DNA from: Owenia fusiformis
Lineage: Eukaryota; Annelida; Polychaeta; Sabellida; Oweniidae
Length of the DNA stretch: 64,000 nucleotides
Direction of reading: 5' to 3'
Assembly (NCBI GenBank): GCA_903813345.2
Contig: CAIIXF020000005.1
Span: 28,153,375-28,217,374 of the forward strand
How positions within the stretch are numbered: the stretch's first letter is position 1; each line of letters begins with the position of its first letter. The position numbers and the translations under genes were made by a program. Shown here piece by piece: positions 50,436 through 62,159 of this stretch. The notes below the pieces were generated by a model that had not been told where the DNA came from, ran no database searches, and saw only the letters and a list, made by a program, of their open reading frames with translations.

Positions 50436-52156
50436 CTACAAGTCCATGTATGCATCTCCCCTTGCCTTTTTCAGCTTCTAAAACAGATTTAATTTGATAG
50501 TTAAAGGGCGCGTTCGTGTATAGTACAAGTATTTTCAGTTTGTACATATTGATAAGATACTTAAATACATAAGGGTTGTGTACTGGGAGGTTTTGGATAC
50601 AGGGTTTATCCCAAGGGAAATGTGTGTATCTACCGAGGGACCGCAGGGATTAAAGAAAAAGTTGTCGACAATCACAAGACAGTCCCATGGGGTTTCATTT
50701 CATAATTTGCATAGAGAATATGTTTTAGTTTCTATAAATAGTGCGGCGAAGTGTTCGGCAGTTGTTATATGGTTGAAAAAGGATCCAGACAGGATCCGAA
50801 ACGTCCTGTTTAGTAAAGTAAAGCTTGTGAAAAGAAGAAAAAATAGTTTTGTGATTTAATAATCCAACCTGAAGAACTTGTTTAAGAATATTATACAATA
50901 AGTATTTTCTCGCAGGTTATGTAAATAAAATTTCAAACATGAAGCGACTTTAACACGTAGTTCAATGAGGGAGCTAATGTTTTCAACTTTTTAGAGGGAA
51001 GTGTACATGTTATTCAGTATAATCTGATAGGTGCATAACCAAACTGTTATGTTTTATTTACAACGTACAGTGAACGTACCTTGCTTGAATCTTTTTCCAA
51101 TTTTTTTACTTTTTGCTTCAACCTATTAGCTAATCCATTGACGTCTGGCTCAAACTTTTCATGAAACCTTGGCGCTACGTCCTGGATGTACAGAATACGT
51201 TTTTCCATATAACGAAAAATGGATTTTGTCCCTCGTACCATAGGATACCATTGGTCAAGCCACTTGTATGTGTAATCCTCGATCCGTCCAAGTAGAGTGT
51301 GGAACCATCTAAATGTACCTCGATCCTTGTGTTCAAAGAGCTCAAATTCAATGTCATAATAGATTTCTTCAACCGATGCGAGCTTTGTTTCACCATAGTA
51401 GTACGGATATGGTAAAAAATATTGAATCTGCGTCAGCCAATATAGTAAACTTACAACTTTGGAAGCCTTGCTTTGAAGAGCAATTATGCTATTCATGACT
51501 TTGTCGACACCATCTAAAGCAACATCAATCCAACGTAACAGTTTTTGTAATGTTTTGCTTGAATTACGAGCCATCTTTGTGATATTTCTTGCTTTATTTA
51601 ACTGATCTTTTATTGAACTTGTCAGGTGCAGGTGCTCGTAGTATGTGTTCGGTTGGATTTTTTTCCATGAGCGTTGTGCGATGGGTTGTATCCAGATGTC
51701 TGATGAAAAGTCTTTCCCCATTTTAATAATTTTGATGAGACTCTCTCCAAGGGTACCGTTCTTTTCCAACAATTTCTTGAGTTCTTCTGGCATGTCATCA
51801 TCATTATTATCAGGTATGTCGCCATCTTCATTTGCTTTGCCTTCAGATATCGCGGCGTCCTCAGCTGAAATCTCAGTTGCTGTTGATAGCACGAGTGAAA
51901 TCATCCCTGAAAATATCATGCTGAAAGTCATATTTCGGCAGTTGAATGTGTAGTTAAATTAAATACAAAGTAAAAAATCATGAACTCTTCGTTAAGATTT
52001 GTTTTAGATGTTATAAATTGGTGTTAAAACTAATAGAAGACCCTGAAATAAGTTATATGCGTTAACTATTCAATTAAACTGATTCATAATGTAAAGTGAA
52101 CACATATTGAGCAAAGAATCGTATATAAAAAAATTACCAAAATAAAACAAATTCAT
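50436..52156 (-). CDS. Paralog 4 of secreted helical family
   Basis: Exons 52156-52138 (MNLFYF), 51906-51080 and 50477-50436 (KLKKARGDAYMDL, stop) make 289 residues, the longest intact copy. The signal peptide MNLFYFGMISLVLSTATEISA precedes an acidic segment ([19 protein letters not shown]). Then come IWIQP, NIT and NSS sites, VDKVMNSIIALQSKASK, FRWFHTLLGRIEDYTYKWLD, a PDVNGLANRLKQKVKKLEK helix and the basic last exon. No cysteine after the signal peptide. It is closest to paralog 3, 0.8 kb away in the same orientation. Confidence 0.83.
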
Positions 52157-52873
52157 CTTGTTCCACTGAAAATGCAACTCCATTCGCAGTTGTTCCAGTT
52201 GTCAAATGGCATTCCAAATTGAAAACTTTTTAATTACATTTTAACCACAACCTTTATTCGCGTGAAATGTTAAAACGCATCTGGCAGTCTTTATGTCCAT
52301 GAATTGATAGTTTATGTTGATCATGATCTGTCAAAAACATGAGCTTAGTATACATTTAATTGTCATATTACTATTGTCATCTAGAATGATTCTTTTAAAT
52401 GTCAAAAGTTCACTACAGTATATAATGTTCGAATTAATAATTATATACAAGTAGCAATATATAACTTGTAAAAATATCCATACACAGATGAAGAGCACCC
52501 TGAAATTTAATATTAGTGTCTAAATAATATGTTATTCTAAGATTAATAATAAACTTTGAGGATCTGAGTACTCATGAAATGTCAGATCATATAGGGGCGT
52601 AGCCAGTAATTGTCAAGGGGTGCGATTTTTTGGGTCCGCACCACTGCGAGCAAAGCAAGCAACAAAAGGAGGGTACGGGGGTTCACCCCCGGAGACTTTT
52701 GAAAATGTGCATTGTACATGTTGCATTCTGAGCATTTCAAACTATAATTTGTTATGCCTTGTTCTCAACTACTATATGTCTGGATCTTTCTCCCTTTCAT
52801 TCAATCTTAAAATTAGGTTCGATCGACGAAATAAATACACTACCAGCTTGTACTTTTAAATCTTCATAATATA

Positions 52874-53579
52874 CAGGGTGGTCCAAAAAATGAGACACTC
52901 GTATTTCAAAGATAAATATTGATTTTCTTGTTGGAAACATGTCTTATTATACGTATACCAGTGGATAGGGAATTTTCATCTTTAATTTGGATATCATAAG
53001 TTCAAGTCGTCCATCATAATGTCTGTAATATCAATGATATAAATGACGTCATTTTCGTTTCAAAACGGCTTTTCCGAAACTTGCCAAAACCAAGTATTTT
53101 TGGTCAACTTTATCTGTATAAACAGACGTTCAATATATCTACCATTTTGATCAATTATAGCCCTCAATTTTGGCCTGGCCAATAGCATCATTGATATGCT
53201 GTTGAGACTATAAATTCCACTTCCTAACAATTTAATCCTTAATAAGGGACTGAGTAGATGTGAGGGGGTCATGGAACACCAATTCTGTCAGTTCTCCCAA
53301 TATGTGGTAGTCGCAGACATTGACATCGGATGATCCAATCATGTTGTTTTTGGACCATCCTGATATGAGCTCATTACATTTTCTAACAAGATGAGGCTCC
53401 AATCCATAGATCCCACAATAGTGTCAATTGTTTAAATGAAAATGTGCCTAGATTTATATATTTATATATCAATGATGCTATTGAAAATAAAAGTAAATTC
53501 CCTATCCATTGGTATATACACTTTCATAAATAAAATCAATACTTATTTTTGAAATACGAGTGTTTTTTGGACCACTCTT
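52874..53579 (-). mobile_element. Tc1/mariner-superfamily element, degenerate transposase
   Basis: TA-flanked ends share GTGGTCCAAAAAA and CACTCGTATTTCAAA in inverted orientation. On the minus strand, broken frames from about 53400 to 53060 read CDYHILGEL and, further on, ISMMLLARPKLRAIIDQNGR. This resembles the C-terminal part of mariner-type DDE transposases (the D-Y/F-x-x-W-G motif and the final C-I-D-x-N-G-G region). Stops and frameshifts make it inactive. Confidence 0.75.
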
Positions 53580-53707
53580 TATATGATATATAACAAATAA
53601 TATATTTTATGTGTGTATAAGTTTTTTATTTGACATTCAGCCACATGTTATTTTATGATCATCGTCACTTGAAAGAATTCAATATAATTGCAAATCTATT
53701 CTTATTA

Positions 53708-54964
53708 CTATGTGTACACGCCATAGGCCCTTAGGAATCTCTCCATGTCATCCATGTGCAGTTTAAAATCATATCCTAGTGCAATTCTAACCGTCTGTAA
53801 TAAGAAAAATAATCTAATTAAATGTAAAGGATTTGAAAACAAAGAGGATTTGGTGGATCTTCTGAAATGTGATTGTGTTTGAACATCATCTCCAGTATAC
53901 AAAGTCAGGGAAGATTTAAACACATATCTGGAACAGTTTACTAATATTCACAATAAGATTCAAAATTGTAAATTCCTTCACTCACCTTCGCCGATGCTTG
54001 ATTCAATTGACGTAATTTGTACTTCAATTCTTTCGCTATTCCATCGACATCTCGCTCATACGTTTCAGACAACGACGACGTTATTTTCTGAAGGTACCGA
54101 ATACGTTTTTTCATGTACCGAAACATTTTTTTCGCTGACTGATCCATTGAGAAATACAGGTCAAGCCACTCATACGTGAAATGCTCCACCTGTTGAATGA
54201 TAGTTTTATACCATATAAATGTTATATTATTTCGATCCGCGTCAAAAAGATTCAACAATCCTACAATGTCATCATAAATTCCTTGTACAAGTTCAACATG
54301 TCCTGTTTTGACCTGGATGTTCCGAGTGTCGCGGAGTAGCGTTTCAACTTTGGAAATCCTGCTTTGAAAGGCCGTCATGCTTTCCATGACTTTGTTAACG
54401 TTATCTAAACCGATAGCAAGCGCTTGCAACGCTTTGATTAAGTGTGGGATGCGTTCTCTCTCTGTAATATTTCTTGCTTCTGTCAAGTGGCGTTGAAAGG
54501 AACTCCTCGCTGGTGAAAATGGTTGTTTCCAGATATTTGATAAAAAGCCCTTCCCCGATTCGAGGACTCGGACTACACTCACTCCCAATCCACTGTTCAA
54601 CAACACTTCCTTAAGTCTATCATTGGGAGGGTCGATTTCAGCTGATATTTCAGTTACTGTTGATAGCATGAGTGGAACCAACCCTTAAAATTTCAAATTG
54701 AAGTTATGATTTCGGCATTTGATCCTTTATGGCAGCATTTAAAGGATATCAATGTAATACTATAATGTATACCCAGGTCCTTCACGAGCAAATAATGTTA
54801 TTTCCAAATATGTTCGTCACTGAATTTAGCTAGTGCTTTAACTTTAAAAAATCCCTGAAAATGGATTGTATTGTGATGAATATTTACTTGAATAAATTAA
54901 ATTTACTCCTTGGGATGTAAAAAGAATTGTATATTTAAAACTTACCGAAATAAATCAAGTGCAT
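53708..54964 (-). CDS. Paralog 5 of secreted helical family, alternate last-exon type
   Basis: Exons 54964-54946 (MHLIYF), 54683-53986 and 53794-53708 make 261 residues. The signal peptide MHLIYFGLVPLMLSTVTEISA is followed by PPNDRLKEVLLNSGL instead of the acidic stretch. Then come IWKQPF, ARNITERER, a VDKVMESMTAFQSRISK-like core (VNKVMES here), FIWYKTIIQQVEHFTYEWLD, MKKRIRYLQKI and a DVDGIAKELKYKLRQL helix. The last exon encodes TVRIALGYDFKLHMDD...GVYT, unrelated to the KARGDAYMDL exon of copies 1-4. No cysteine in the mature protein. The promoter is split by a MITE (55123-55483). Confidence 0.82.
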
Positions 54965-55122
54965 CTCGCTCCATTGGAAATGCAGTCCGTTCACAGTTGT
55001 CCTAGTTGTCAAATGGCATTCCAAATCGAATTTTGTCGTGATGCTTTAAATTACATTTTGACCACAACCTCGTTCGCGTGAAATGTTAGATCGTGTCAGC
55101 ACGGGAGTTTTATTTTCGTGGT

Positions 55123-55483
55123 CAGAGGGGGAGAAACACCAGGGTTCAAAGATGACATACGCTTATAATGTAAATCTGTATTGAGATGACATCGTCGCTG
55201 ATTGGTCAAAAGTCGACAAACAAATGACGTCATCAATGGCGGTTTCAAAATTTTCGAAATACGCTTCGAATAATATTATGTTCATTTCTGGCGTGTTAAC
55301 CAATATCATAGCTTCTCATTTCACATCAAGATAAGGAAAGGTGTACGGAATATGCCTATGTCAATTAAAACATCCCATCGAAGTGTAATATTTGATAACT
55401 AGCCGATGAAAATTCGAACGAACGAAGGTGGTAAGCAAGAGAGGTAATTATGTCTGTCAACTCTGGGGCTTTCCCTCCTCTTT
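55123..55483. mobile_element. hAT-like MITE in promoter of paralog 5
   Basis: A 361-bp insertion flanked by the direct repeat TTCGTGGT (8 bp; up to 10 bp with TTTTCGTGGT). Its imperfect inverted ends are CAGAGGGGGAGAAAC and, from the other side, AAGAGGAGGGAAAGC. It separates two halves of a block that is continuous upstream of paralogs 2 and 3, so the empty site can be inferred. Confidence 0.85.
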
Positions 55484-56120
55484 TTCGTGGTAATATATTA
55501 TTGATCATAGTCGATCAAAAACATGAGGTGTCATTTACATAATGATTTATGATCATAAGGAACTAGCTCTCTTTCTTACAAATACATGGTACTGTGCTAA
55601 CACTGGTACAAACCGAACTTTAAGAGGATCATTTCAATATGATATGCTTCTGTCATAACTTCAGAACTTGCACCTACGTAACCCCCCCCCCCTCCTATCA
55701 CACAAAAGTAGTTCTCAACCGTTCTTTCCAGTCTCAAAAATAGCCATAAAACGGGCTAAATCTGGCTGTGGTCGGGAAAATATGTCTAAAATAATTAGCT
55801 ATTTCGTTCTTAAAAATAAAAGTTCTAACCTGATATGAAGTCTGAGCTGTTTGACCTTTTGGAAAATAGGCATGCCGTGGATGAGGAAAGCGAAACATAT
55901 TGTAAATACAATTACAACAATTTTTGGAAACTAGTCTGCATCTGGATCTGTATTTCCCTTAACCCGAGCAAGAATTGAGTGACGAAATAAATACACTTCA
56001 AACTCTTACTTTTACTTTTAACAGAAAGTTATATTTATTTACTTAAATGTGTACATAACCAAATCTGTTTTTCTATTACGATGTATGTACGCCGTGGTCC
56101 CAAAGAAATCTCCCCTTATC

Positions 56121-57835
56121 CTAGTATTCATAATAAGCACTATAATTTGTACCGTATATATAATCATATCCCAATGCTTTATCATACGTCTGAAAAATAT
56201 AAATATAAATATAAATGCTTTTAAAATATGAAAATAAAATATAAATGATTTTAAAACAAAGATGATTTGTTTTACTGATATCTGAATCTGTTTGATCACC
56301 ATTGGAAAAGCATCAGGAATGATTAAAAAGTTGTCATACATCTGAAATAGTAAAATAATACTATTCACGATTAGATAAGTATAACTTAATGACAACATAG
56401 AATGAAATCCTGTGCTAAGAGCTGATGTGAAAAGCCAGCCCACCCCAGTGGGGATCGAACCCATGACTCGTGGACTTCTAATGATCAGGACGAATTTAGA
56501 AAGTGAAATACGTAAATGCCTAATAATTCTCGAGCCCTCAAGAATAGACTGGATGCGAGTAGAAATGATCTTGATATACGTCACTAAATATTCAAAATTC
56601 AGTAAAAGTGATGTCATATTTGAATATTTTAATTCTTTTTGAAAAGTTCTAGTACGGGTTGATTCCCCATAGACCCCATGTATCAAAATCACAAAATGAA
56701 ATATCTATTGTATTAGATAGGAACATTTTCATTTATTGGACATATTATAATTTGCATAACTATTAGATACATAACAATTTAAGTTAACGGGAACTTTCTC
56801 CTATACCCACCATGATATCTGACCCCAACGAGCCACCTGGCGGTGAAACAGGTAACTACCTACTCGCATTTGCGTTATTGACTATCTCAGAGTTTTAGAG
56901 TACTCACCTTTTCCAACGCTCGACTCAATCCATATATGCTCGACTTCCAATCACCAGCTATTTTATTGACGTCTCGATCATACGTTTTAAAAACCGTTTT
57001 CGTCACCTTCTGAAGGTACCGAATGCGTTTTTTCATGTACCGAAATATTTTTTTCGTAGATTGTTCCATTTTGAGATACATGTCAAGCCACACATAAGTC
57101 GAATTCAAAACTTGTCCGATGACAGGTTTATACCAAGTGAATGTAATCTTATTTCGATCCTCGTCAAAAAGGTTCAAATATTCAATGATATCATCATAGA
57201 TTTCTTGAACTAATTCAACATGTCCTGTTTTGACCTGGATGTCCCGGGTGTTGCGAAGGAGCGTTTCAACTTTGGAAAGCTTGTTTTGAAGGCCCGTCAT
57301 GGCTTTCATAACTTTGTTAACGTTATTTAAACCAATAGAAAGTGCTAATAACGATTTCATTAAGTATCCATTATCGGCAAAACGTTCCCTCTCTGTGAAA
57401 TTTATTGCTTTAATCAAAGTGTCGTTTATGTAACTCGTCGCTGGTGGAAAGGGTTGTTTCCAGATGTCGATGAAATATGATGTAGTGAGTTTCTCTACCA
57501 TAGATGCCAATCCTTTGTTATTCAACACGTCCTTTAGTCTCTCATTGGGAGCGTAGTTCCATTCAGCCGATAACTCAGTTGCTGTTGATAGCACGAGTGT
57601 AATAACCCCTGAAAATTTAAAATTTAAAGTAAAGATTTCGTCATTTGAACTTTACGGCAGCAAGAGGCTATTTAATGTATTTTATACTCAGGTCCTTCAA
57701 AATAATTCATTTTATTTCCAAATAGTGTATCGAAGCATAAAAAGTTTCTGAAAATAAGTATTGTACTTTAGGAATTAAATTGATTCCGCAGAGTGTTTAA
57801 AAATCGTAGAACTTACCGAAATAAATCAAGTTCAT
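56121..57835 (-). CDS. Paralog 6 of secreted helical family, alternate last-exon type
   Basis: Exons 57835-57817 (MNLIYF), 57608-56908 and 56189-56121 (TYDKALGYDYIYGTNYSAYY, EY, stop) make 256 residues. The signal peptide MNLIYFGVITLVLSTATELSA precedes NYAPNERLKDVLNNKGL. Then come IWKQPFPP, an NFT site, VNKVMKAMTGLQNKLSK, FTWYKPVIGQVLNSTYVWLD and MKKRIRYLQKV. It is most similar to paralog 5, including the LGYD last exon. No cysteine in the mature protein. Function unknown. Confidence 0.82.
56440..56470 (-). other. Isolated tRNA-like B box
   Basis: On the minus strand GGGTTCGATCCCCACTGGGG matches a Pol III B box. No A box was found upstream, so this is at most a 5'-truncated SINE fragment. 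It lies in paralog 6 intron 2. Confidence 0.35.
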
Positions 57836-57942
57836 CTTGCAACACTGAAAATGCAGTCCGTTCACAGTTGTGTCAGATGTCAAACGGCAAATTGAAAACT
57901 TTTGCGATGTTTTTGAATTCAATTTTGAATTTGACCACAACC

Positions 57943-57948
57943 TTTATA
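57943..57948 (-). promoter_or_regulatory. TATA box of paralog 6
   Basis: TATAAA on the minus strand, 108 bp before the ATG, in the context CACGCTTATAAAGGTTGTGG shared with degenerate forms upstream of paralogs 4 and 5. Confidence 0.7.
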
Positions 57949-58329
57949 AGCGTGATTATGGCAGATCATGACATCGTGTCTGATTGTATTTTGCATGATA
58001 GTTTATTAATTCCATGATGGGTCACAATCACGAACTCGTATTTCATCATTTTTCTTGTTTTAGAATGGTGCCTCCAAATGTCATCAGTTAACTGTTGTAA
58101 ATCATTTGTTCAAATTAAATAATACAAGTATTGATGAATAAAAAGGGTGGTGTGTATTACATAGGGTATCCATACCCAACTGAAATAAAACCAGTTCATC
58201 GTCAAATCAAACCTTTTAAGTAATTGTATAATCTAAGCTTTGGCGTTTCAATTCTGGAACGATCATGATCACTATGCTATATAATAGTTGGAGCTGCCTC
58301 CTTTGTAATAATTATAGGTTCTCTTGTAA

Positions 58330-58925
58330 GTCCATTCATTCACCCATCCACTCACCCACCCGTCCATCCACCGTACGATCCACCCATCCATCCACAAACT
58401 CATCCACCCGTTCATCTATCCATCCATCCATGGATCCATCCATCCATCCACCAACCCATTCACCCATTCACCCATTCATCCACCCATCCATCCATTGACC
58501 CAACCATCCATCCATCGATCCATCCATACACCTTCTCACACCCCTCCCCCCGTACATCTATCCATCCATCCACCAACCCATCCACCCACTCATCATCCAT
58601 ATATCCCTCCTTTCAACCACCCACCCATTCATCCATCCATCAACCCATCCATCCATCCACTCAACATCTCACAATCAATATCCGTCCATCCATCCCTCCC
58701 TCCCTCCCTCCATCCATCCATCCATCCATCTCTCCCTCCCTCCCTCCCTCCATCCATCCATCTACCCATCCCTCCCTCCTGCCATCCATCCATCCCTCAA
58801 TCCACCCCCTCCTCCATCCATCCATCCATCCATCCACCCATTCCATCCCGTCCCATCCATTCCATTCCATCCACCTAACCACCCACCAACCCATTCACCT
58901 ACCAACTCACCCACCAACCACCAAT
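58330..58925 (+). repeat. (TCCA)n satellite
   Basis: Long tract of CCATCCATCCA/CCACCCA with CCCTCCCT variants. The proline/histidine/serine open frames in it are artefacts of the repeat. Confidence 0.97.
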
Positions 58926-58948
58926 GCATGTTATCCTTTACAGGTGCA

Positions 58949-59465
58949 CCGATAGAAGCTTAGTATCTGGTTTAGGAGTGTGACCTTGAAATTACCATTA
59001 AAAGTATTGAAAACAATACATGTATGATACAACTTTGTCAGGTAACTCTGTGATTTATAATAAAAGGACCGCGAGTTGTTTGTAGAATGAATCTGGGGAG
59101 CTTTTTCATGCATTGACTATAAGATTGCACCATATAATCCATCCATCCCTCCCTCCATCTATCCATCAATCCATCCATCCCTCCATCCATCCCTCCCTTT
59201 CTCCATCCATCCATCCATCCACCCATCCCGTCCCATCCATTCCATTCCATCCAACCACCCACCTACCCACCCTGATAGAAGCTTAGTATCTGGTTTTGGA
59301 ATGTGACCTTGAAATTACCACTGAAAGTATTGAAAACAATACATGTATGATACAACTTTGTCAGGTAACTTTGTGATTTATAATAAAAGTACCACGAGTT
59401 GTTTGTAGAATGAATCTGTGGAGCTTTTTCATGCATTGACTATAAAGAGTGCACCATATAATCCT
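58949..59465 (+). repeat. About 326-bp tandem duplication including (TCCA)n
   Basis: The segment beginning GATAGAAGCTTAGTATCTGG (58949) recurs at 59275 with few changes. The two copies are separated by a second short (TCCA)n tract (59138-59272). Confidence 0.92.
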
Positions 59466-60853
59466 AAAAAAATATTTCTCATTTTCAAGGATTATCTATG
59501 GATTAACACACAGGTATTGTTATTTTTCAAACTTCAGAGGGCTGGGAATCATTATTACGATCGCTTTTGAATAATATTAATGCTGCTTTAAATAGGTTTC
59601 ATGTATGCCTATAATTTCTCAAATTGTGTAAATGGTACCCCTTCCTTAATCCCAAGAATTTTCTCTTTGATGAATTTCCCATAGTAATCCAATGGTATAG
59701 TTTCAAGCAGAATTTGAGATAACAGGAAAGTTTATCATTAATACACATCTTATTGGGTTGTTTTGGTTTATATCACATATCACATCATAGTAAAAACAAT
59801 AGCTCAACATGTGAGCTAAACACGTAATTTGATATATTAGTTGGAGCAAAGTCACATACATCTGTTCAACTCTGGACACATCGTCCAATGTATTGATTGA
59901 TATTCAATGTTTCAAATGCAATGGATTAAATTATATATCAACTGAACACACATTTACTTTCTGATTTACACTAGATCAGATGAATAAAACATGAGTTATT
60001 TAAATGGTTTGTATCTGTTTCTTTACAAAAAATATTTGAACTTCATAATGGTATGTCATCAATGGATAATTGTCAAATTACGCAAAAACAGAGTTAGAAA
60101 TTGGATTGATTGCCTCTTTAAATCAAAAAGGATGGGAGTAATGGGATTAAATTAATTTAACAATTTTCTAATCATCCACTTTTTCTGAAAATGGTGTAGT
60201 TACAAATCCCCATGAGGAAAATTAGGAAGAGGCAAGATCAGACATTTTTTCAATCTGGAGAATGGAGATTAAATAAATGACTTGTTTTAAAAAGTGGAAT
60301 TCTGATTTTAAGGGAGTTAGCCTAGGTACAGTATGTGTGTGATATTGCATTTCAATGTAACACTTATATCCATCTACGTGCAATACACCATTTAACATCT
60401 TCATGTTTTATGATATCTGGAATACTCAATTAAATTAATTTCCATTCTGTTTGTATTTAATTAACAATCATTGACATTAATTAACCATGTTCTACTTTAT
60501 TGCTATAATAAATTGATAATACAAAGATATGGCTTGTGAAAACAAACGGCGCAATTTATTGTAAATCTAGGGGATATAGTCACACTGATAAACCAATCAA
60601 TCTAGTATGTTACTCTGAAAGAATCCTGTTGTTTTTTCCAACCCTCATAAGAACAAAGATACGCATTTTTAGTCCTTTAGCATAACTAAACATTCAAATT
60701 GTTACTAGGAAATCTAGCAGATCAAAACAACATAAATAAAAGATGCGACTGGAACAACGCCAGAACTTAACAGTAAATCTTTTTAATGTAGAGATATCTA
60801 CGACATGAAACAATATTGAGTAAAATGAGATTACAGGCTAATTTTAATTCAAC
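59466..60853 (+). other. Spacer and 5' flank of the sulfotransferase gene
   Basis: AT-rich, no gene seen. The promoter of the next gene should lie here or in an upstream UTR exon, but no clear TATA or initiator stands out. Confidence 0.45.
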
Positions 60854-62083
60854 ATGCGCTGGTATAAAATAACCAAGCAAAGTATTGCAATTTTAACATT
60901 GTATATATCTTTTACACTTGTTCTCCACTATATCCAAGGGATAATCCGAGGCGAAAGCAACAAGAGCCAATATATTGAAATCACTGGTGATGGACTTGAT
61001 AACTTCGAGGAACGAATTGCCACTTCCAGTAAGTCGCTCAATGAAGAACACCTTGAAGAGAGCGATAGCTGCACACCACAAAGATATGTTGGGTATTTAA
61101 AAGTGCATAAATCTGGAAGTACAACTATCATGAATATATTCCTACGCTATGGAATACGAAAAAACCTGACTTTTGTTTTACCAGATCGTGGAAAATTTGT
61201 GAATTTGTGTTCACCGGGAACATTTCAACTTAAAATCTTGCCAAAATTAAATGGGGAATATTTCAATATTTTAACGCATCATGCACGGTTCGATTTGTCA
61301 AGTTTTCGAGATGTTTTAGGACCACGTGCCGTCTTCATTGGTAGCCTCCGTGATCCATTAAAAGCTTTTCAGTCAACTTTCAATCACTTTAGACTGGATA
61401 TATATCGCGGCTTACCTTCGATACATACTTTTCTACAACACCCAGAAAAGTATGAAAACATAACAAAGACATTTGCGAATCCATATACGAAAAATTTCCA
61501 ATCATATCATTATGGATTTCACAGATACGCTTATGTATCTCCAGATGACCTTAAAAGGAAAACACAGGAATTGGAATCTCAATTCTTGTTGATTATAATC
61601 TCAGAATATTTCCAAGAATCCTTAGTACTGCTAAAGAGACTATTATGCTGGCAATTAAAAGACATTGCGTATATGAACCTCAATGTAAGGAACTATACAT
61701 CAAAAAATGACACATTCTCACTGACTGAATTAAATAACTTCAACAAATTGCATTTGATAGATCACTATCTCTACGATCATTTCAACAAAACATTGTGGCA
61801 CAAAATCAATCAACAAGGTCCAGATTTCAACGATGAACTACAAGTTTTTAAACATTTTGTTGAAGTTCTCTTGAGTTACTGCGAGAGTAAAGTAAAACCT
61901 AGGAGTATTCGTTTTTACGATACATTTAATAAAATTGATATTATTGTGACAGTAGCAGATTGCGATATAATGAGTGCAAAGAATCAAGACGTTACGAGAG
62001 CACTGAAAATGAGACAATATCAGAATCTTCCTGAAATAGCAAATTACAAAAAGAACAGTATTTTCAATATAAGTCGGATGTGA
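60854..62083 (+). CDS. Galactose-3-O-sulfotransferase family (Gal3ST-like), intronless
   Basis: A 409-residue type II membrane protein. A short cytosolic tail (MRWYKITKQS) and a membrane anchor (about residues 9-30, IAILTLYISFTLVLHYI) precede a lumenal stem. The catalytic domain shows the PAPS 5'-phosphosulfate loop YLKVHKSGSTTIMNIFLRYG (about residues 80-100) and the 3'-phosphate site FIGSLRDPLKAFQSTFNHF (about 164-183), in family order. LTHHARFD precedes it as in Gal3ST enzymes. Such Golgi enzymes move sulfate from PAPS to the 3-OH of galactose on glycolipids or glycoproteins. Several N-glycosylation sequons are present. The start is the first ATG before the membrane anchor. Exact acceptor cannot be told. 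No intron is needed to complete the domain. Confidence 0.9.
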   Translation: MRWYKITKQSIAILTLYISFTLVLHYIQGIIRGESNKSQYIEITGDGLDNFEERIATSSKSLNEEHLEESDSCTPQRYVGYLKVHKSGSTTIMNIFLRYGIRKNLTFVLPDRGKFVNLCSPGTFQLKILPKLNGEYFNILTHHARFDLSSFRDVLGPRAVFIGSLRDPLKAFQSTFNHFRLDIYRGLPSIHTFLQHPEKYENITKTFANPYTKNFQSYHYGFHRYAYVSPDDLKRKTQELESQFLLIIISEYFQESLVLLKRLLCWQLKDIAYMNLNVRNYTSKNDTFSLTELNNFNKLHLIDHYLYDHFNKTLWHKINQQGPDFNDELQVFKHFVEVLLSYCESKVKPRSIRFYDTFNKIDIIVTVADCDIMSAKNQDVTRALKMRQYQNLPEIANYKKNSIFNISRM

Positions 62084-62159
62084 CCAACATGCATTTAAAG
62101 AGAATCCGAATCATAAATTCTAGCGACTAAAAAAATTAGTACCGTGGGTACTGGGCTCA

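Noticed and set aside
56039-56692. 217-codon minus-strand open frame as a membrane protein
   Set aside because: It overlaps intron and the true last exon of paralog 6 in another frame; composition is AT-driven.
58265-59262. Proline/histidine/serine and Trp/Gly-rich open frames on both strands
   Set aside because: Translations of (TCCA)n satellite.
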